Shown piece by piece: positions 41,794-51,074 of a stretch of 64,000 nucleotides of DNA. The notes below the pieces were generated by a model, which was not told the origin of the DNA, did not search any database, and saw only the letters and a program-made list of their open reading frames with translations. How positions within the stretch are numbered: position 1 is the first letter of the stretch; each line of letters starts with the position of its first letter. Position numbers and translations under genes: made by a program. Source of the DNA: Actinacidiphila epipremni (GTDB taxonomy: Bacteria; Actinomycetota; Actinomycetes; Streptomycetales; Streptomycetaceae); contig NZ_JAATEJ010000021.1 of assembly GCF_012034175.1 (NCBI RefSeq), positions 62,001 to 126,000 on the forward strand, given 5' to 3'.

Positions 41794-43305
41794 TCAGTGC
41801 GCGGCCCGGCGCGGCATCAGGAAGGCCACCGCGGCGGCGACCACGAGCCCGCCGCCGGCCATCAGCAGCGTCGACTCCACCGCCGCGTTCATCCCGTGCC
41901 CGGCGCGGGAGAAGAAGGCCGTGCCCAGCACCGCGACGCCCACCGAACCGCTGAGCTGCTGCACCGCGTTGAGCACCCCGGACGCCGACCCGGCCTCCTC
42001 GTCCGACACCCCGGCCAGCGCGATGTCGAAGAACGGCGCCATCACCATGCCGAGCCCGATCCCGCTGACCAGCAGCCCCGGGACGAGCTGCCACACGCCC
42101 GGCGTGCCCGCCGCGTGCACCGTCAGCGCGACCACCCCGATGCCCACGGCCGCCAGCAGCAGCCCGCCCTGGAGCACCACCCGGCCGAACTTCCGCCCCA
42201 GCCAGGCACCCGACAGCGTCGCGCCGATCGCCGACCCGAGCGCCCACGGCACCATCGCCAGCCCCGCGCGCTGGGCGCTGTAGCCGAGCCCGAACTGCAG
42301 GTACAGCGGCACGATCAGCATCAGCCCGGTCAGCGCGGCGAAGAAGACCAGCCCGGCCGCGAGCGACCCGGTGAAGCCGCGGTGCCGGAAGAGCCCCGGC
42401 TCCAGCAGCGGTGAGCCGCCGCGCCGCCGCACCCACCCCTGGTGCCGGGCGAAGACCGCGTAGACCGGCAGCGAGGCGGCCATCAGCAGGTACGACCACA
42501 GCGGCCACCCGAGGTCGCGGCCCTGCACCAGCGGATAGACCAGCGCCAGCACCGCGGTGCTCAGCAGCAGCACGCCCACCGGGTCCAGCTTCGGCCTGTG
42601 CGGGGCCCGGCTCTCCGGCAGCACCCGCAGGGCCACGGCGAAGGCGGCCAGCGCGATCGGCACATTGATCAGGAAGACCGCCCGCCAGCCGGTGCCCAGC
42701 AGGTCCGCGTCGGTCAGGTAGCCGCCGAGCACCGGCCCGGCGACCGCCCCGAGGCCCATGACCGGGCCGAACACCCCGAAGGCCGCGCCGAGGTCCTCCG
42801 GCGGGAACAGCTCGCGGACCAGGCCCAGGCCCTGCGGCACCATCATCGCGGCGAAGCCGCCCTGCGCGGCCCGCATCCCGATGAGCATGCCCGGCGAGGT
42901 CGCGCAGGCGCACAGCAGCGAGCACAGGCCGAAGCCCGCGACGCCGATCAGGAACATCCGGCGGCGGCCCACGATGTCGCCGAGCCGGGCGCCGGTGATC
43001 ATCAGCACCGCGAAGGCCAGCGTGTAGCCGGCCGCGATCCACTGGATCTGCGTGGAACTGCCGCCGAAGTCGGCCTGGATGGCGGGGGAGGCGACCCCGA
43101 CGATCGTCGCGTCGAGCAGGTCCATCACCTCCACGGCGAGGACCACGGCGAGGCCGAGCCGGCGCAGCGCCCGCCCGCGGTCCGCCTCCGGCCCGGCGGC
43201 CGGAGCCTTCGCGGGCCCGGTCCCGCCGCGCGCCGGGGCGTCCCCGGCGGTGCGGACCCCGACGGCGGTGTCCCGGCCGGGCGGGTCGGAGTGCGGTGCG
43301 GTCAT
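41794..43305 (-). CDS. MFS exporter, DHA2 (EmrB/QacA) family
   Basis: A 503-residue transporter with 14 predicted membrane helices. The DHA2 marks are VVLAVEVMDLLDATIVGVASPAIQADF in helix 1, GARLGDIVGRRRMFLIG in loop 2-3, and GPVMGLGAVAGPVLGGYL (motif C of drug/proton antiporters). About 60 N-terminal residues are disordered and Gly/Ala-rich. ATG 43305 follows AAGGG. The divergent TetR gene and five operators between the two indicate drug- or metabolite-induced efflux. The substrate is not predictable. Confidence 0.93.
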   Translation of the reverse strand: MTAPHSDPPGRDTAVGVRTAGDAPARGGTGPAKAPAAGPEADRGRALRRLGLAVVLAVEVMDLLDATIVGVASPAIQADFGGSSTQIQWIAAGYTLAFAVLMITGARLGDIVGRRRMFLIGVAGFGLCSLLCACATSPGMLIGMRAAQGGFAAMMVPQGLGLVRELFPPEDLGAAFGVFGPVMGLGAVAGPVLGGYLTDADLLGTGWRAVFLINVPIALAAFAVALRVLPESRAPHRPKLDPVGVLLLSTAVLALVYPLVQGRDLGWPLWSYLLMAASLPVYAVFARHQGWVRRRGGSPLLEPGLFRHRGFTGSLAAGLVFFAALTGLMLIVPLYLQFGLGYSAQRAGLAMVPWALGSAIGATLSGAWLGRKFGRVVLQGGLLLAAVGIGVVALTVHAAGTPGVWQLVPGLLVSGIGLGMVMAPFFDIALAGVSDEEAGSASGVLNAVQQLSGSVGVAVLGTAFFSRAGHGMNAAVESTLLMAGGGLVVAAAVAFLMPRRAAH

Positions 43306-43346
43306 GGTGGGGCCCTTCGCTTGGGGCGCCGGGGCGGAGCGCGGCG

Positions 43347-43438
43347 CGAACGCTGTTCGTGTGATGACGAACACCGTTCTAGGTGGCGAACGCCGTTCGT
43401 GTCAAGAACGCTGTTCGTTCCCGCACGAACGGCGTTCG
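43347..43438. promoter_or_regulatory. Five tandem GAAC-N3-GTTC operators
   Basis: Five copies of the 13-base near-palindrome CGAACrsyGTTCG lie at 43347-43359, 43368-43380, 43387-43399, 43405-43417 and 43426-43438. Centres are 21, 19, 18 and 21 bases apart, about two helical turns, so bound proteins would sit on similar faces. The array fills the space between the divergent MFS and TetR genes and is almost certainly that TetR's operator. Confidence 0.85.
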
Positions 43439-43483
43439 TATCGAGTACGGTGAGCGTGTCCGTCCCCGTGAGGAGGTGCCGCC

Positions 43484-44236
43484 ATGGCCCAGCCGTCCGA
43501 GCAGGCCGCACCGGCTGAGCCGTCCGGGCAGGCCGCGCCCGTCCCGCCCTGGGAGCGCCCGCGCCGCGCCGCCCCCCGGCGGGTCTTCACCCGGGAGGCG
43601 ATCGTCACCGCGGCGCTGCACATCATCGACACCGAGGGCGTCGACGCGATGACCATGCGCCGCATCGCGCAGGAACTGGGCACCGGCCCGGCGTCGCTCT
43701 ACGCGCATGTCTCGGGCCGCGAGGACCTGATCCACCTCGTCCTGGACCGTGCGCTGACCGAGGTGCGCTGCCCGCCGCCGGATCCGCAGCGCTGGCAGGA
43801 GCAGATCAAGGACGTGCTCCGCCTGGTGCGCCGGGTGCTGGTCTCGCACGGCGACCTCGCCCGGCTGCTGCCCGAGATCGGCTTCCCCACCGGGGAGAGC
43901 GTCACCGTCACCTCCGAGGCGATCCTGGCCATCCTCGCCTCGGCCGGCCTGCCCAAGCAGGCGTGCGCGTACGGCGTGGACGCGCTGAGCCTCTACGTCA
44001 GCGGCATCGCCGCCGAGGAGGCGGTACGGGCCAGGTCCGCCGACGCCGGCCGGCCGGCCGGCGAGGCCCTGGCAGGGCGGGCCGACCGCTACATCGCGGC
44101 GCTGCCGCCCGACCGCTTCCCGATGCTCACCGGCATGGCGGCCGAGCTGACCCGCGACGTCGGCGACGAGCGCTTCGAGTTCGGCCTGGACCTGCTGCTC
44201 ACCGGACTCGCCGCCCTGGCCCCGGTCCGCGCCTGA
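43484..44236 (+). CDS. TetR/AcrR family repressor of the adjacent exporter
   Basis: A 250-residue repressor. After a 30-residue Pro/Ala-rich leader the helix-turn-helix is VFTREAIVTAALHIIDTEGVDAMTMRRIAQELGTGPASLYAHVSGREDLIHLVLDRAL (about 34-92); the C-terminal domain is of the TetR_C type with DRFPMLTGMAAELT. ATG 43484 has GAGGAGG upstream. It is divergent from the DHA2 exporter with five operators between, the standard TetR/efflux layout. Confidence 0.93.
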   Translation: MAQPSEQAAPAEPSGQAAPVPPWERPRRAAPRRVFTREAIVTAALHIIDTEGVDAMTMRRIAQELGTGPASLYAHVSGREDLIHLVLDRALTEVRCPPPDPQRWQEQIKDVLRLVRRVLVSHGDLARLLPEIGFPTGESVTVTSEAILAILASAGLPKQACAYGVDALSLYVSGIAAEEAVRARSADAGRPAGEALAGRADRYIAALPPDRFPMLTGMAAELTRDVGDERFEFGLDLLLTGLAALAPVRA

Positions 44237-44260
44237 CCCCGGCCCCCGCGAAGGCCGGGG
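44237..44260. terminator. Terminator between TetR and CtaG-like genes
   Basis: CCCCGGCC (44237-44244) and GGCCGGGG (44253-44260) form a perfect eight-base stem with an eight-base loop immediately after the TetR stop codon. Confidence 0.6.
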
Positions 44261-44293
44261 AGCGGCCCAGGACCGGCCCCGGGGGAAGCCGGC

Positions 44294-45247
44294 TCAGCCC
44301 CGCCCGCGCCCCTGGAGCGAGGCCAGATACGCGTTGTACGCCACGAGCTCGGCGTCGCCGTCCCGGTCGGCCGCGCGGTCCGTGCGCCGTGCCTGCCGCT
44401 GCTCCGAGGTGTACCACTGCATCAGCAGCGCGATCAGCACCACCACCGAGGGGATCTCGCTGAAGGCCCACGCGATGCCGCCGGCCGCCGTCTGGTCGCT
44501 CAGCGCATCCACGCCCAGCGACGCCGCCGGGTGCTTGAACGTGGTGACCAGCGGCTCGCTCGCCATCATCACCGCGATACCGAAGAACGCGTGGAAGGGC
44601 ATCCCCGCGAAGAGCTCCAGCATCCGCATCACATAGCCCGGCCGGTGCGGGCCCGGGTCCACGCCCATGATCGGCCAGAAGAACAGCAGCCCCACCGCCA
44701 GGAAGTGCACCATCATCGCGATGTGCCCGGCGTCGCTGCGCATCAGCGTGTCGAACAGCGGCGAGAAGTACAGCGCGTACAGGCTCGCCACGAACAGCGG
44801 CAGGGTGAACGCCGGATGCGAGATCACCGCGACGTACCGGCTGTGCAGCAGCTTCACCAGCAGCTCGCGCGGCCCGGTCCGCCCGCGGCCGGCCGTCGGC
44901 AGCGCCCGCAGCGCCAGCGTCACCGGCGCGCCCAGCAGCAGCAGGATCGGCGAGAGCATGCTCAGGATCATGTGCTGCACCATGTGCACGCTGAACATGA
45001 CCATGCCGTAGTCGTTGAGCCGGGTGCACATCGTCAGGCCCACCGTCAGCACGCCCAGCACGAAGGCGGCCGTCCGCCCCGGCGACCAGCTGTCGCCGCG
45101 CCGGCGCAGCCGCAGCACTCCCCAGCCGTACAGCGCGAGCCCCAGCAGGCAGCCGGTCAGGAAGAAGGGCTCACCGCTGAAGGCCAGGCCCCGGGCGAGG
45201 GTGAACGGCGGCAGGTCCATGTGCATACCGTGTCCGCCGTGGTCCAT
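44294..45247 (-). CDS. ctaG: Cytochrome c oxidase assembly protein, CtaG family
   Basis: A 317-residue membrane protein of the caa3_CtaG family, which helps deliver copper to cytochrome oxidase. It opens with a His/Met-rich stretch (MDHGGHGMHMD) that could bind copper. Seven hydrophobic segments follow, with the family blocks SVHMVQHMILSMLSPILLLLGAP and PFHAFFGIAVMM, and His in MMVHFLAVGLLFFWPIMGVDP. The start is ATG 45247. It lies downstream of pfkA on the same strand, but a strong hairpin between them suggests separate transcription. Confidence 0.92.
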   Translation of the reverse strand: MDHGGHGMHMDLPPFTLARGLAFSGEPFFLTGCLLGLALYGWGVLRLRRRGDSWSPGRTAAFVLGVLTVGLTMCTRLNDYGMVMFSVHMVQHMILSMLSPILLLLGAPVTLALRALPTAGRGRTGPRELLVKLLHSRYVAVISHPAFTLPLFVASLYALYFSPLFDTLMRSDAGHIAMMVHFLAVGLLFFWPIMGVDPGPHRPGYVMRMLELFAGMPFHAFFGIAVMMASEPLVTTFKHPAASLGVDALSDQTAAGGIAWAFSEIPSVVVLIALLMQWYTSEQRQARRTDRAADRDGDAELVAYNAYLASLQGRGRG

Positions 45248-45316
45248 CCGTCACTCCTCCGTCGCGCCGACCGGGCAGCGGGCCGATTCGACCGTTCTGC
45301 CCGCACCAGAGTAGAA

Positions 45317-45348
45317 CCGCCCCCGTCCCGGACTCCGGGCGGGGGCGG
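45317..45348 (-). terminator. Strong terminator after pfkA
   Basis: CCGCCCCCG (45317-45325) pairs with CGGGGGCGG (45340-45348); inside, CCCGG (45327-45331) pairs with CCGGG (45335-45339), leaving a three-base loop and a one-base bulge. Confidence 0.75.
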
Positions 45349-45395
45349 CCTCGCCGCGCACGTGGCGGTACGACCAGGTCAGCGGCGCGCGGACC

Positions 45396-46421
45396 TCACA
45401 GCACGCACTCGGCCTCGGTGTAGCGCTCGGCGGGCACGGTCTTGAGCTGCTCGACGGCCTCGGCCAGCGGCACCAGCGTGATGTCGGTGCCGCGCAGCGC
45501 GGTCATCATCCCGAACCGCCCGCCGTGCACGGCCTCCACCGCGTGCCAGCCGAACCGGGTCGCGAGCACCCTGTCGTACGCGGTGGGCGTGCCGCCGCGC
45601 TGCACATGGCCGAGGATGACCGGGCGGGCCTCCTTGCCGAGCCGCTCCTCCAGCTCCACCGAGAGCTGGTTGGCGACCCCGCTGAAGCGCTCGTGCCCGT
45701 AGACGTCGGTGGCGCCGGCGGTGAAGTCCATCGTGCCCTCGCGGGGCTTGGCGCCCTCCGAGACGACCACGATCGCGAACTTCTTGCCCGCCTCGAACCG
45801 CTTGCCGACGACCGCCGTCAGCTCCGCGACGTCGAAGGGCCGCTCCGGCACCACGATCGCGTGCGCGCCGGCCGCCATGCCCGAGTGCAGCGCGATCCAC
45901 CCGGTGTGCCGGCCCATGACCTCCACGATCAGCACCCGCTGGTGCGACTCGGCGGTGGTCTTCAGCCGGTCCAGCGCCTCGGTCGCCACCGTCACGGCGG
46001 TGTCGAAGCCGAAGGTGACGTCGGTCGAGGCGATGTCGTTGTCGATGGTCTTGGGCACGCCCACGATCGGCAGGCCCGCGTCGGACAGCAGCCGGGCCGC
46101 CTTGAGGGTGCCCTCGCCGCCGATCGGGATGATCGCGTCCAGGCCCAGGTCCGCCACATGGCCCCGGGCCTGCTCCACGCCGCCGCGCAGGTGTGCCGGC
46201 TGCACGCGCGAGGAGCCGAGTATCGTGCCGCCGCGCGCCAGGATGCCGCTCACGGCGTCCAGGTCGAGCTTGCGGTAGTCGCACTCGAGCAGGCCCTTCC
46301 ACCCGTCGTGGAAGCCGATGACCTCGTCACTGTGGTCCACGACGGCGCGGTGCACGACGGACCGGATGACGGCGTTCAGCCCGGGGCAGTCGCCGCCGCT
46401 GGTCAGCACACCAATACGCAT
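45396..46421 (-). CDS. pfkA: 6-phosphofructokinase
   Basis: A 341-residue phosphofructokinase. The N-terminal GVLTSGGDCPGLNAVIR, the GGEGTLKAARLLSD nucleotide loop (Gly kept at the position that favours ATP over pyrophosphate), KTIDNDIASTDVTFGFDTAV with the catalytic Asp, and MGRHTGWIAL and HVQRGGTPTAYDR are all intact. It catalyses the fructose-6-phosphate to fructose-1,6-bisphosphate step of glycolysis. I use ATG 46421, the normal MRIGVLTSGGD start. Actinomycetes often have several pfkA copies; which one this is cannot be told here. Confidence 0.95.
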   Translation of the reverse strand: MRIGVLTSGGDCPGLNAVIRSVVHRAVVDHSDEVIGFHDGWKGLLECDYRKLDLDAVSGILARGGTILGSSRVQPAHLRGGVEQARGHVADLGLDAIIPIGGEGTLKAARLLSDAGLPIVGVPKTIDNDIASTDVTFGFDTAVTVATEALDRLKTTAESHQRVLIVEVMGRHTGWIALHSGMAAGAHAIVVPERPFDVAELTAVVGKRFEAGKKFAIVVVSEGAKPREGTMDFTAGATDVYGHERFSGVANQLSVELEERLGKEARPVILGHVQRGGTPTAYDRVLATRFGWHAVEAVHGGRFGMMTALRGTDITLVPLAEAVEQLKTVPAERYTEAECVL

Positions 46422-46604
46422 TGCTCTCGATACTCCCGCAGCTCGTCCGGGCGGCCGGACCCCGTCGTCCGGATGGATCACGGCAAGCTTACCGAGCCTT
46501 GCGCCCGCGCCTCCACGCCGACCGAACTGCGGACACCTGACGATTGCCCGAACTCCGGGCGAAGGCCGCGCGGCGGCTTGCCCGCGGCCCGCCCCCGCCC
46601 CGCG

Positions 46605-47333
46605 TCAGGCCGGCTGGGTGGCCGCCGCGATCCGCTCGGCGCGCAGCGCGTCGTACCAGCGGTCGTCGGTGGGCGGCAGCGCGTTGACGTCCAGGGCGAG
46701 CTTGATGAGCATGTCGGCGATGTGCGGGTTGCGCGCCATCACCGGGCCGTGCATGTAGGTGCCGAAGACGGTGTCGTTGAACGCGCCCTCGGTGCCGTCC
46801 CCGGTGCCGTTGCCGCGGCCGATCCGCAGCCGGGCGAACGGCCGGGCGGTACGGCCCAGGTGCGTGATGCCCTGGTGGTTCTCGAAGCCGGTCAGCGGCG
46901 GCAGGCCCAGCTGCGGGTCGATGTCGGCCAGCACGTCGCCGACGCAGCGGGCGCCCTCGCCGCGGGTGCTGACCACGTCCAGCAGCCCCAGGCCCGGCTC
47001 GGGGCGGCCGAGGTCGTTGACGAACTCGTGGCCGAGGATCTGGTAGCCGGCGCACACCGAGAAGACGATCGCGCCGTTGGCGACCGCCCGGTTCAGCCCG
47101 CCGTCGCGGCGCAGCCGCTCGGCCGCGAGCCGCTGCGGGCGGTCCTCGCCGCCGCCGATCAGGTAGATGTCGCCGGAGGTCGGGACGGGCTGGTCGGAGC
47201 GCACGTCCACCCGGGTCACCGGGACCCGGCGCTGGAGCGCCCGGCGCTCCACCACCAGCGCGTTGCCCTGGTCGCCGTAGGTGCTCAGCAGGTCGGGGTA
47301 GACCCACACCAGGCGCAGGCTGGACTCACTCAT
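46605..47333 (-). CDS. gatD: Lipid II isoglutaminyl synthase, glutaminase subunit GatD
   Basis: A 242-residue class I glutamine amidotransferase of the CobB/CobQ-like type. The catalytic Cys94 lies in FSVCAGYQILGHEF and His195 in GTYMHGPVMARNP; the N-terminal LVWVYPDLLSTYGDQGN is the GatD hallmark. It releases ammonia from glutamine for MurT, which amidates the D-Glu of lipid II, needed for peptidoglycan cross-linking. GAGGAG precedes ATG 47333. It follows murT by 34 bases. Confidence 0.95.
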   Translation of the reverse strand: MSESSLRLVWVYPDLLSTYGDQGNALVVERRALQRRVPVTRVDVRSDQPVPTSGDIYLIGGGEDRPQRLAAERLRRDGGLNRAVANGAIVFSVCAGYQILGHEFVNDLGRPEPGLGLLDVVSTRGEGARCVGDVLADIDPQLGLPPLTGFENHQGITHLGRTARPFARLRIGRGNGTGDGTEGAFNDTVFGTYMHGPVMARNPHIADMLIKLALDVNALPPTDDRWYDALRAERIAAATQPA

Positions 47334-47367
47334 AGGGGCTTCTCCTCGGTCGGCGGGCGGCGCGGGG

Positions 47368-48606
47368 TCAGTTGCCGACGCGGCGGCGCAGGTCCTGGAA
47401 GGCGGTGTAGTTGGCGATGGTCTCGATACGGCCGGGGGGCGCGGTCCTGACGGCCTCGTCGAGGTCGGCGCACACCGTGAACTGCAGCCCGGCCACCTCC
47501 AGGCGCACCGCGAGGTCCAGCTTGCGGTCGCCGATGACCATGATGGGGTGGCCGGCCAGCCGGGTGTAGTCCACGTCCCACAGCCAGGAGGTGTCGGTGC
47601 CGTCCGCGCCGCGGGCGTTGACCGACAGCACCACCGGCGTCGGCGGGCCGTCGATGAGCGAGAACGTCTCCAGCCAGCCCGCCGGGTTCTTCGCCAGCAG
47701 CAGCCGCAGCTCGCGCTGCTGGAAGGTCACCACGTCGTAGCGCCCGGCGACCGCCTGCACCTTGTACATCCGCTCCAGCGCGACCTTGGGGTCGATGCCG
47801 AAGGCCGCCGCGGCGGCGGCCGACACCGCGGCGTTGGACTTGTTGGCGCGGCCCGGCAGCTGCAGGTGGATCGGCCAGGCGACGCCGTACGGGTCCACGA
47901 CGTGGTCGCCGGACAGCGCCCAGGTCGGGGTGGGGCGGCGGAAGCCGCACTCGGCGCAGTACCAGTCGTCGCCGGGGCGCTGGAGCACGCCGCCGCACGA
48001 CGGGCACGACCAGGCGTCGTCCTTCCAGGACTGGCCGGCCGCGACCCACACCACGGTGGGGCTGGAGGACGCCGCCCAGGTGATCAGCGGGTCGTCGGCG
48101 TTGGCGATGATGATGGCCTCGACCCCGGCCAGCCCCTCGCGCCACTTCTCGGCGAGCATCCGGGTCTCGGCGGCGCGGTCGAGCTGGTCGCGCGAGAGGT
48201 TGAGCAGCGCGATGGCCTTGGGCGCGACATCCCGGGCCACCCCCGCCAGGTACTTCTCGTCGACCTCGATGACGCCGAAGCGGGCGTCGGAGCCGCCGGC
48301 GAGCGCGGAGGTGATGCCGGCCGGCATGTTGGCGCCCAGCGCGTTGGAGACGACCGGGCCGCCGGCCCGCAGCGCCTCGGCGAGCAGCCGGGTCGTGGTG
48401 GTCTTGCCGTTGGTGGCCGACACCAGCACCACGTCCAGGTGCCGGGCGAGCCGCGCCAGCAGGTCGGGGTCCAGGCGCAGGGCGACCTTGCCGCCGATCA
48501 CCGACCCGCTGCCCTTGCCCGCCGCGCGCGACACCGCCGCGGCTGCCTTGCCCGCCGTCACGGCCAGCTTCGCCCGCGGCGTCAGCGGCTCCGATTTGCC
48601 TGCCAT
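47368..48606 (-). CDS. murT: Lipid II isoglutaminyl synthase, Mur-ligase subunit MurT
   Basis: A 412-residue Mur-ligase-like ATPase. The P-loop is VSATNGKTTTTRLLAEAL (about residues 62-79); a four-Cys zinc ribbon, CPSCGG and CAECG, is inserted in the central domain (about 199-221); and the C-terminal DUF1727 domain begins near AKNPAGWLETFSLI. MurT activates the D-Glu carboxylate of lipid II and accepts ammonia from GatD. The two genes form an operon, the usual actinobacterial and firmicute arrangement. Confidence 0.95.
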   Translation of the reverse strand: MAGKSEPLTPRAKLAVTAGKAAAAVSRAAGKGSGSVIGGKVALRLDPDLLARLARHLDVVLVSATNGKTTTTRLLAEALRAGGPVVSNALGANMPAGITSALAGGSDARFGVIEVDEKYLAGVARDVAPKAIALLNLSRDQLDRAAETRMLAEKWREGLAGVEAIIIANADDPLITWAASSSPTVVWVAAGQSWKDDAWSCPSCGGVLQRPGDDWYCAECGFRRPTPTWALSGDHVVDPYGVAWPIHLQLPGRANKSNAAVSAAAAAAFGIDPKVALERMYKVQAVAGRYDVVTFQQRELRLLLAKNPAGWLETFSLIDGPPTPVVLSVNARGADGTDTSWLWDVDYTRLAGHPIMVIGDRKLDLAVRLEVAGLQFTVCADLDEAVRTAPPGRIETIANYTAFQDLRRRVGN

Positions 48607-48817
48607 CGTCGTCTTCCCTCCAGCATCCGGCTCGGCTGCGGGCCGCGGTGGAGGCCCGCGGGCGGCCGGTGTCCGGTCCCCCCGGGGCGACCGCCGGGGC
48701 GGCCGGCAAGTTCCGGTCGAGGTCAGCCTATCGACTCCGCGGCCCGGACCCGCACTTCGGCGCCCGCAGGCAATCCGCCGGTCACCGTACGCGCGGCGCC
48801 ACGCGCCGGCGCCGCGC

Positions 48818-49459
48818 TCACAGCCCGGGGCTGCCCGCCCGGTCGCCGGCCTCGGCGAGCCGGCCCCACAGCAGATCGGCCAGGTGGCGTACCAGGAGGT
48901 CGCGGGACAGCGGGCGCTCGCCCAGCCACCAGTCGCCGGCGGCGTACATCATCCCGACGATGCCGTGCCCCCAGACCCGGGCGACCTGCCGGGTGTCGGG
49001 GCCGAGGTCGAGCCGCTCGGCTATCACCTCGCCCAGGTCCTCGCCCATCCGGCGCAGCAGCGGGACCGAGTGCCGCCCGACGTCGAAGCCGCGCTCGTCG
49101 GAGGGGGTCTCGGCGGGGTGCATCAGGAAGCGGTAGACCTGCGGCCGGGTCTCGATCGCCGACAGGTACGCGTGCAAGGTGGCCTCGACGCGGTCGCGGC
49201 GGTCGCCGGGGGAGTCCAGCGCGGCGCGCAGCGTCGCCAGCAGCGCGTCGGTGTGCCGCTTGGCCAGTGCCCGGTACAGCCCGCTCTTGTCGCCGAAGTG
49301 CCGGTAGAGGATCGGCTTGGTGATGCCGGCCTCGGCCGCGATGGCGTTCATCGACGCCTCGGGGCCGTCCCGCAGGACGACCCGTTCGGCGGCCTCCAGC
49401 AGTTCGGTGCGCCGCCGCTGCGTGGCCGTCTGCTGCTCGTGCCGCTGGCCGGTCTCCAC
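48818..49459 (-). CDS. TetR/AcrR family regulator
   Basis: A 213-residue TetR-type repressor with helix-turn-helix QRRRTELLEAAERVVLRDGPEASMNAIAAEAGITKPILYRHFGDKSGLYRALAKRH (about 14-68) and a long helical ligand domain ending in a WWLGERPLSRDLLVRHLADLLW helix. The GTG start at 49459 is preceded by GGGAGG; the longer reading adds unrelated residues. It faces an acyl-CoA dehydrogenase gene across a region holding a perfect palindrome, so it probably controls fatty-acid or acyl-CoA breakdown in response to an acyl-CoA. Confidence 0.92.
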   Translation of the reverse strand: METGQRHEQQTATQRRRTELLEAAERVVLRDGPEASMNAIAAEAGITKPILYRHFGDKSGLYRALAKRHTDALLATLRAALDSPGDRRDRVEATLHAYLSAIETRPQVYRFLMHPAETPSDERGFDVGRHSVPLLRRMGEDLGEVIAERLDLGPDTRQVARVWGHGIVGMMYAAGDWWLGERPLSRDLLVRHLADLLWGRLAEAGDRAGSPGL

Positions 49460-49541
49460 CTGGCCTCCCGTCGTCCGCTTGCCGGTGGTCTGCGCGCAAC
49501 GTAACACCCCTGGACCGCTAGCCCCGATGCGTCGTGGCGAG

Positions 49542-49580
49542 TTGACACCGCTTACCCGACGGTAACAGACTGCTGTTACC
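49542..49580 (+). promoter_or_regulatory. Acyl-CoA dehydrogenase promoter with overlapping TetR operators
   Basis: TTGACA at 49542-49547 is a strong -35. Downstream, GGTAACAG-ACTG-CTGTTACC (49561-49580) is a perfect eight-base inverted repeat, and TTACC-CGAC-GGTAA (49552-49565) overlaps its left arm. Further GTAAC half-sites flank it on both sides. The palindrome covers the expected -10 and start of transcription. Confidence 0.7.
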
Positions 49581-49607
49581 GCAAGTAACTAGCATGTGGA
49601 GGGGACG

Positions 49608-50837
<1,230 letters not shown>

Positions 50838-50847
50838 GGCACCCGGG

Positions 50848-50870
50848 GCGCACCCCGGGCAGGGGTGCGC
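50848..50870. terminator. Terminator after the acyl-CoA dehydrogenase gene
   Basis: GCGCACCCC (50848-50856) and GGGGTGCGC (50862-50870) form a perfect nine-base stem with a five-base loop, ahead of a convergent small gene. Confidence 0.7.
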
Positions 50871-50878
50871 TCAGCGCC

Positions 50879-51025
50879 TCACTTGCCGTAGCCGCGCAGC
50901 AGGAACCACGCCATCAGCGCCACGCCGACCACCGACACCACCAGGACGGTGCGCATGACCGGACCGGGCCCCGGGGAGTTCGACACCGCGAGGGTCGTCA
51001 TGTCGTGGATCGCGCCGATGTGCAT
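50879..51025 (-). CDS. Small single-span membrane protein (48 residues)
   Basis: A 48-codon ORF, beginning MHIGAIHDMTTLAVSN and ending LLRGYGK. Residues about 24-43 form one hydrophobic helix followed by a positively charged end, an N-out/C-in anchor. AGAAGGAG lies six bases before the ATG, one of the best ribosome binding sites in the window. It follows the FUSC transporter by 49 bases on the same strand and may be co-transcribed. I do not recognise a named family. Confidence 0.7.
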   Translation of the reverse strand: MHIGAIHDMTTLAVSNSPGPGPVMRTVLVVSVVGVALMAWFLLRGYGK

Positions 51026-51074
51026 GGAAGGCTCCTTCTGCTCCGGCCCCCCAGACTAGACCCGGCCCCCGCCG

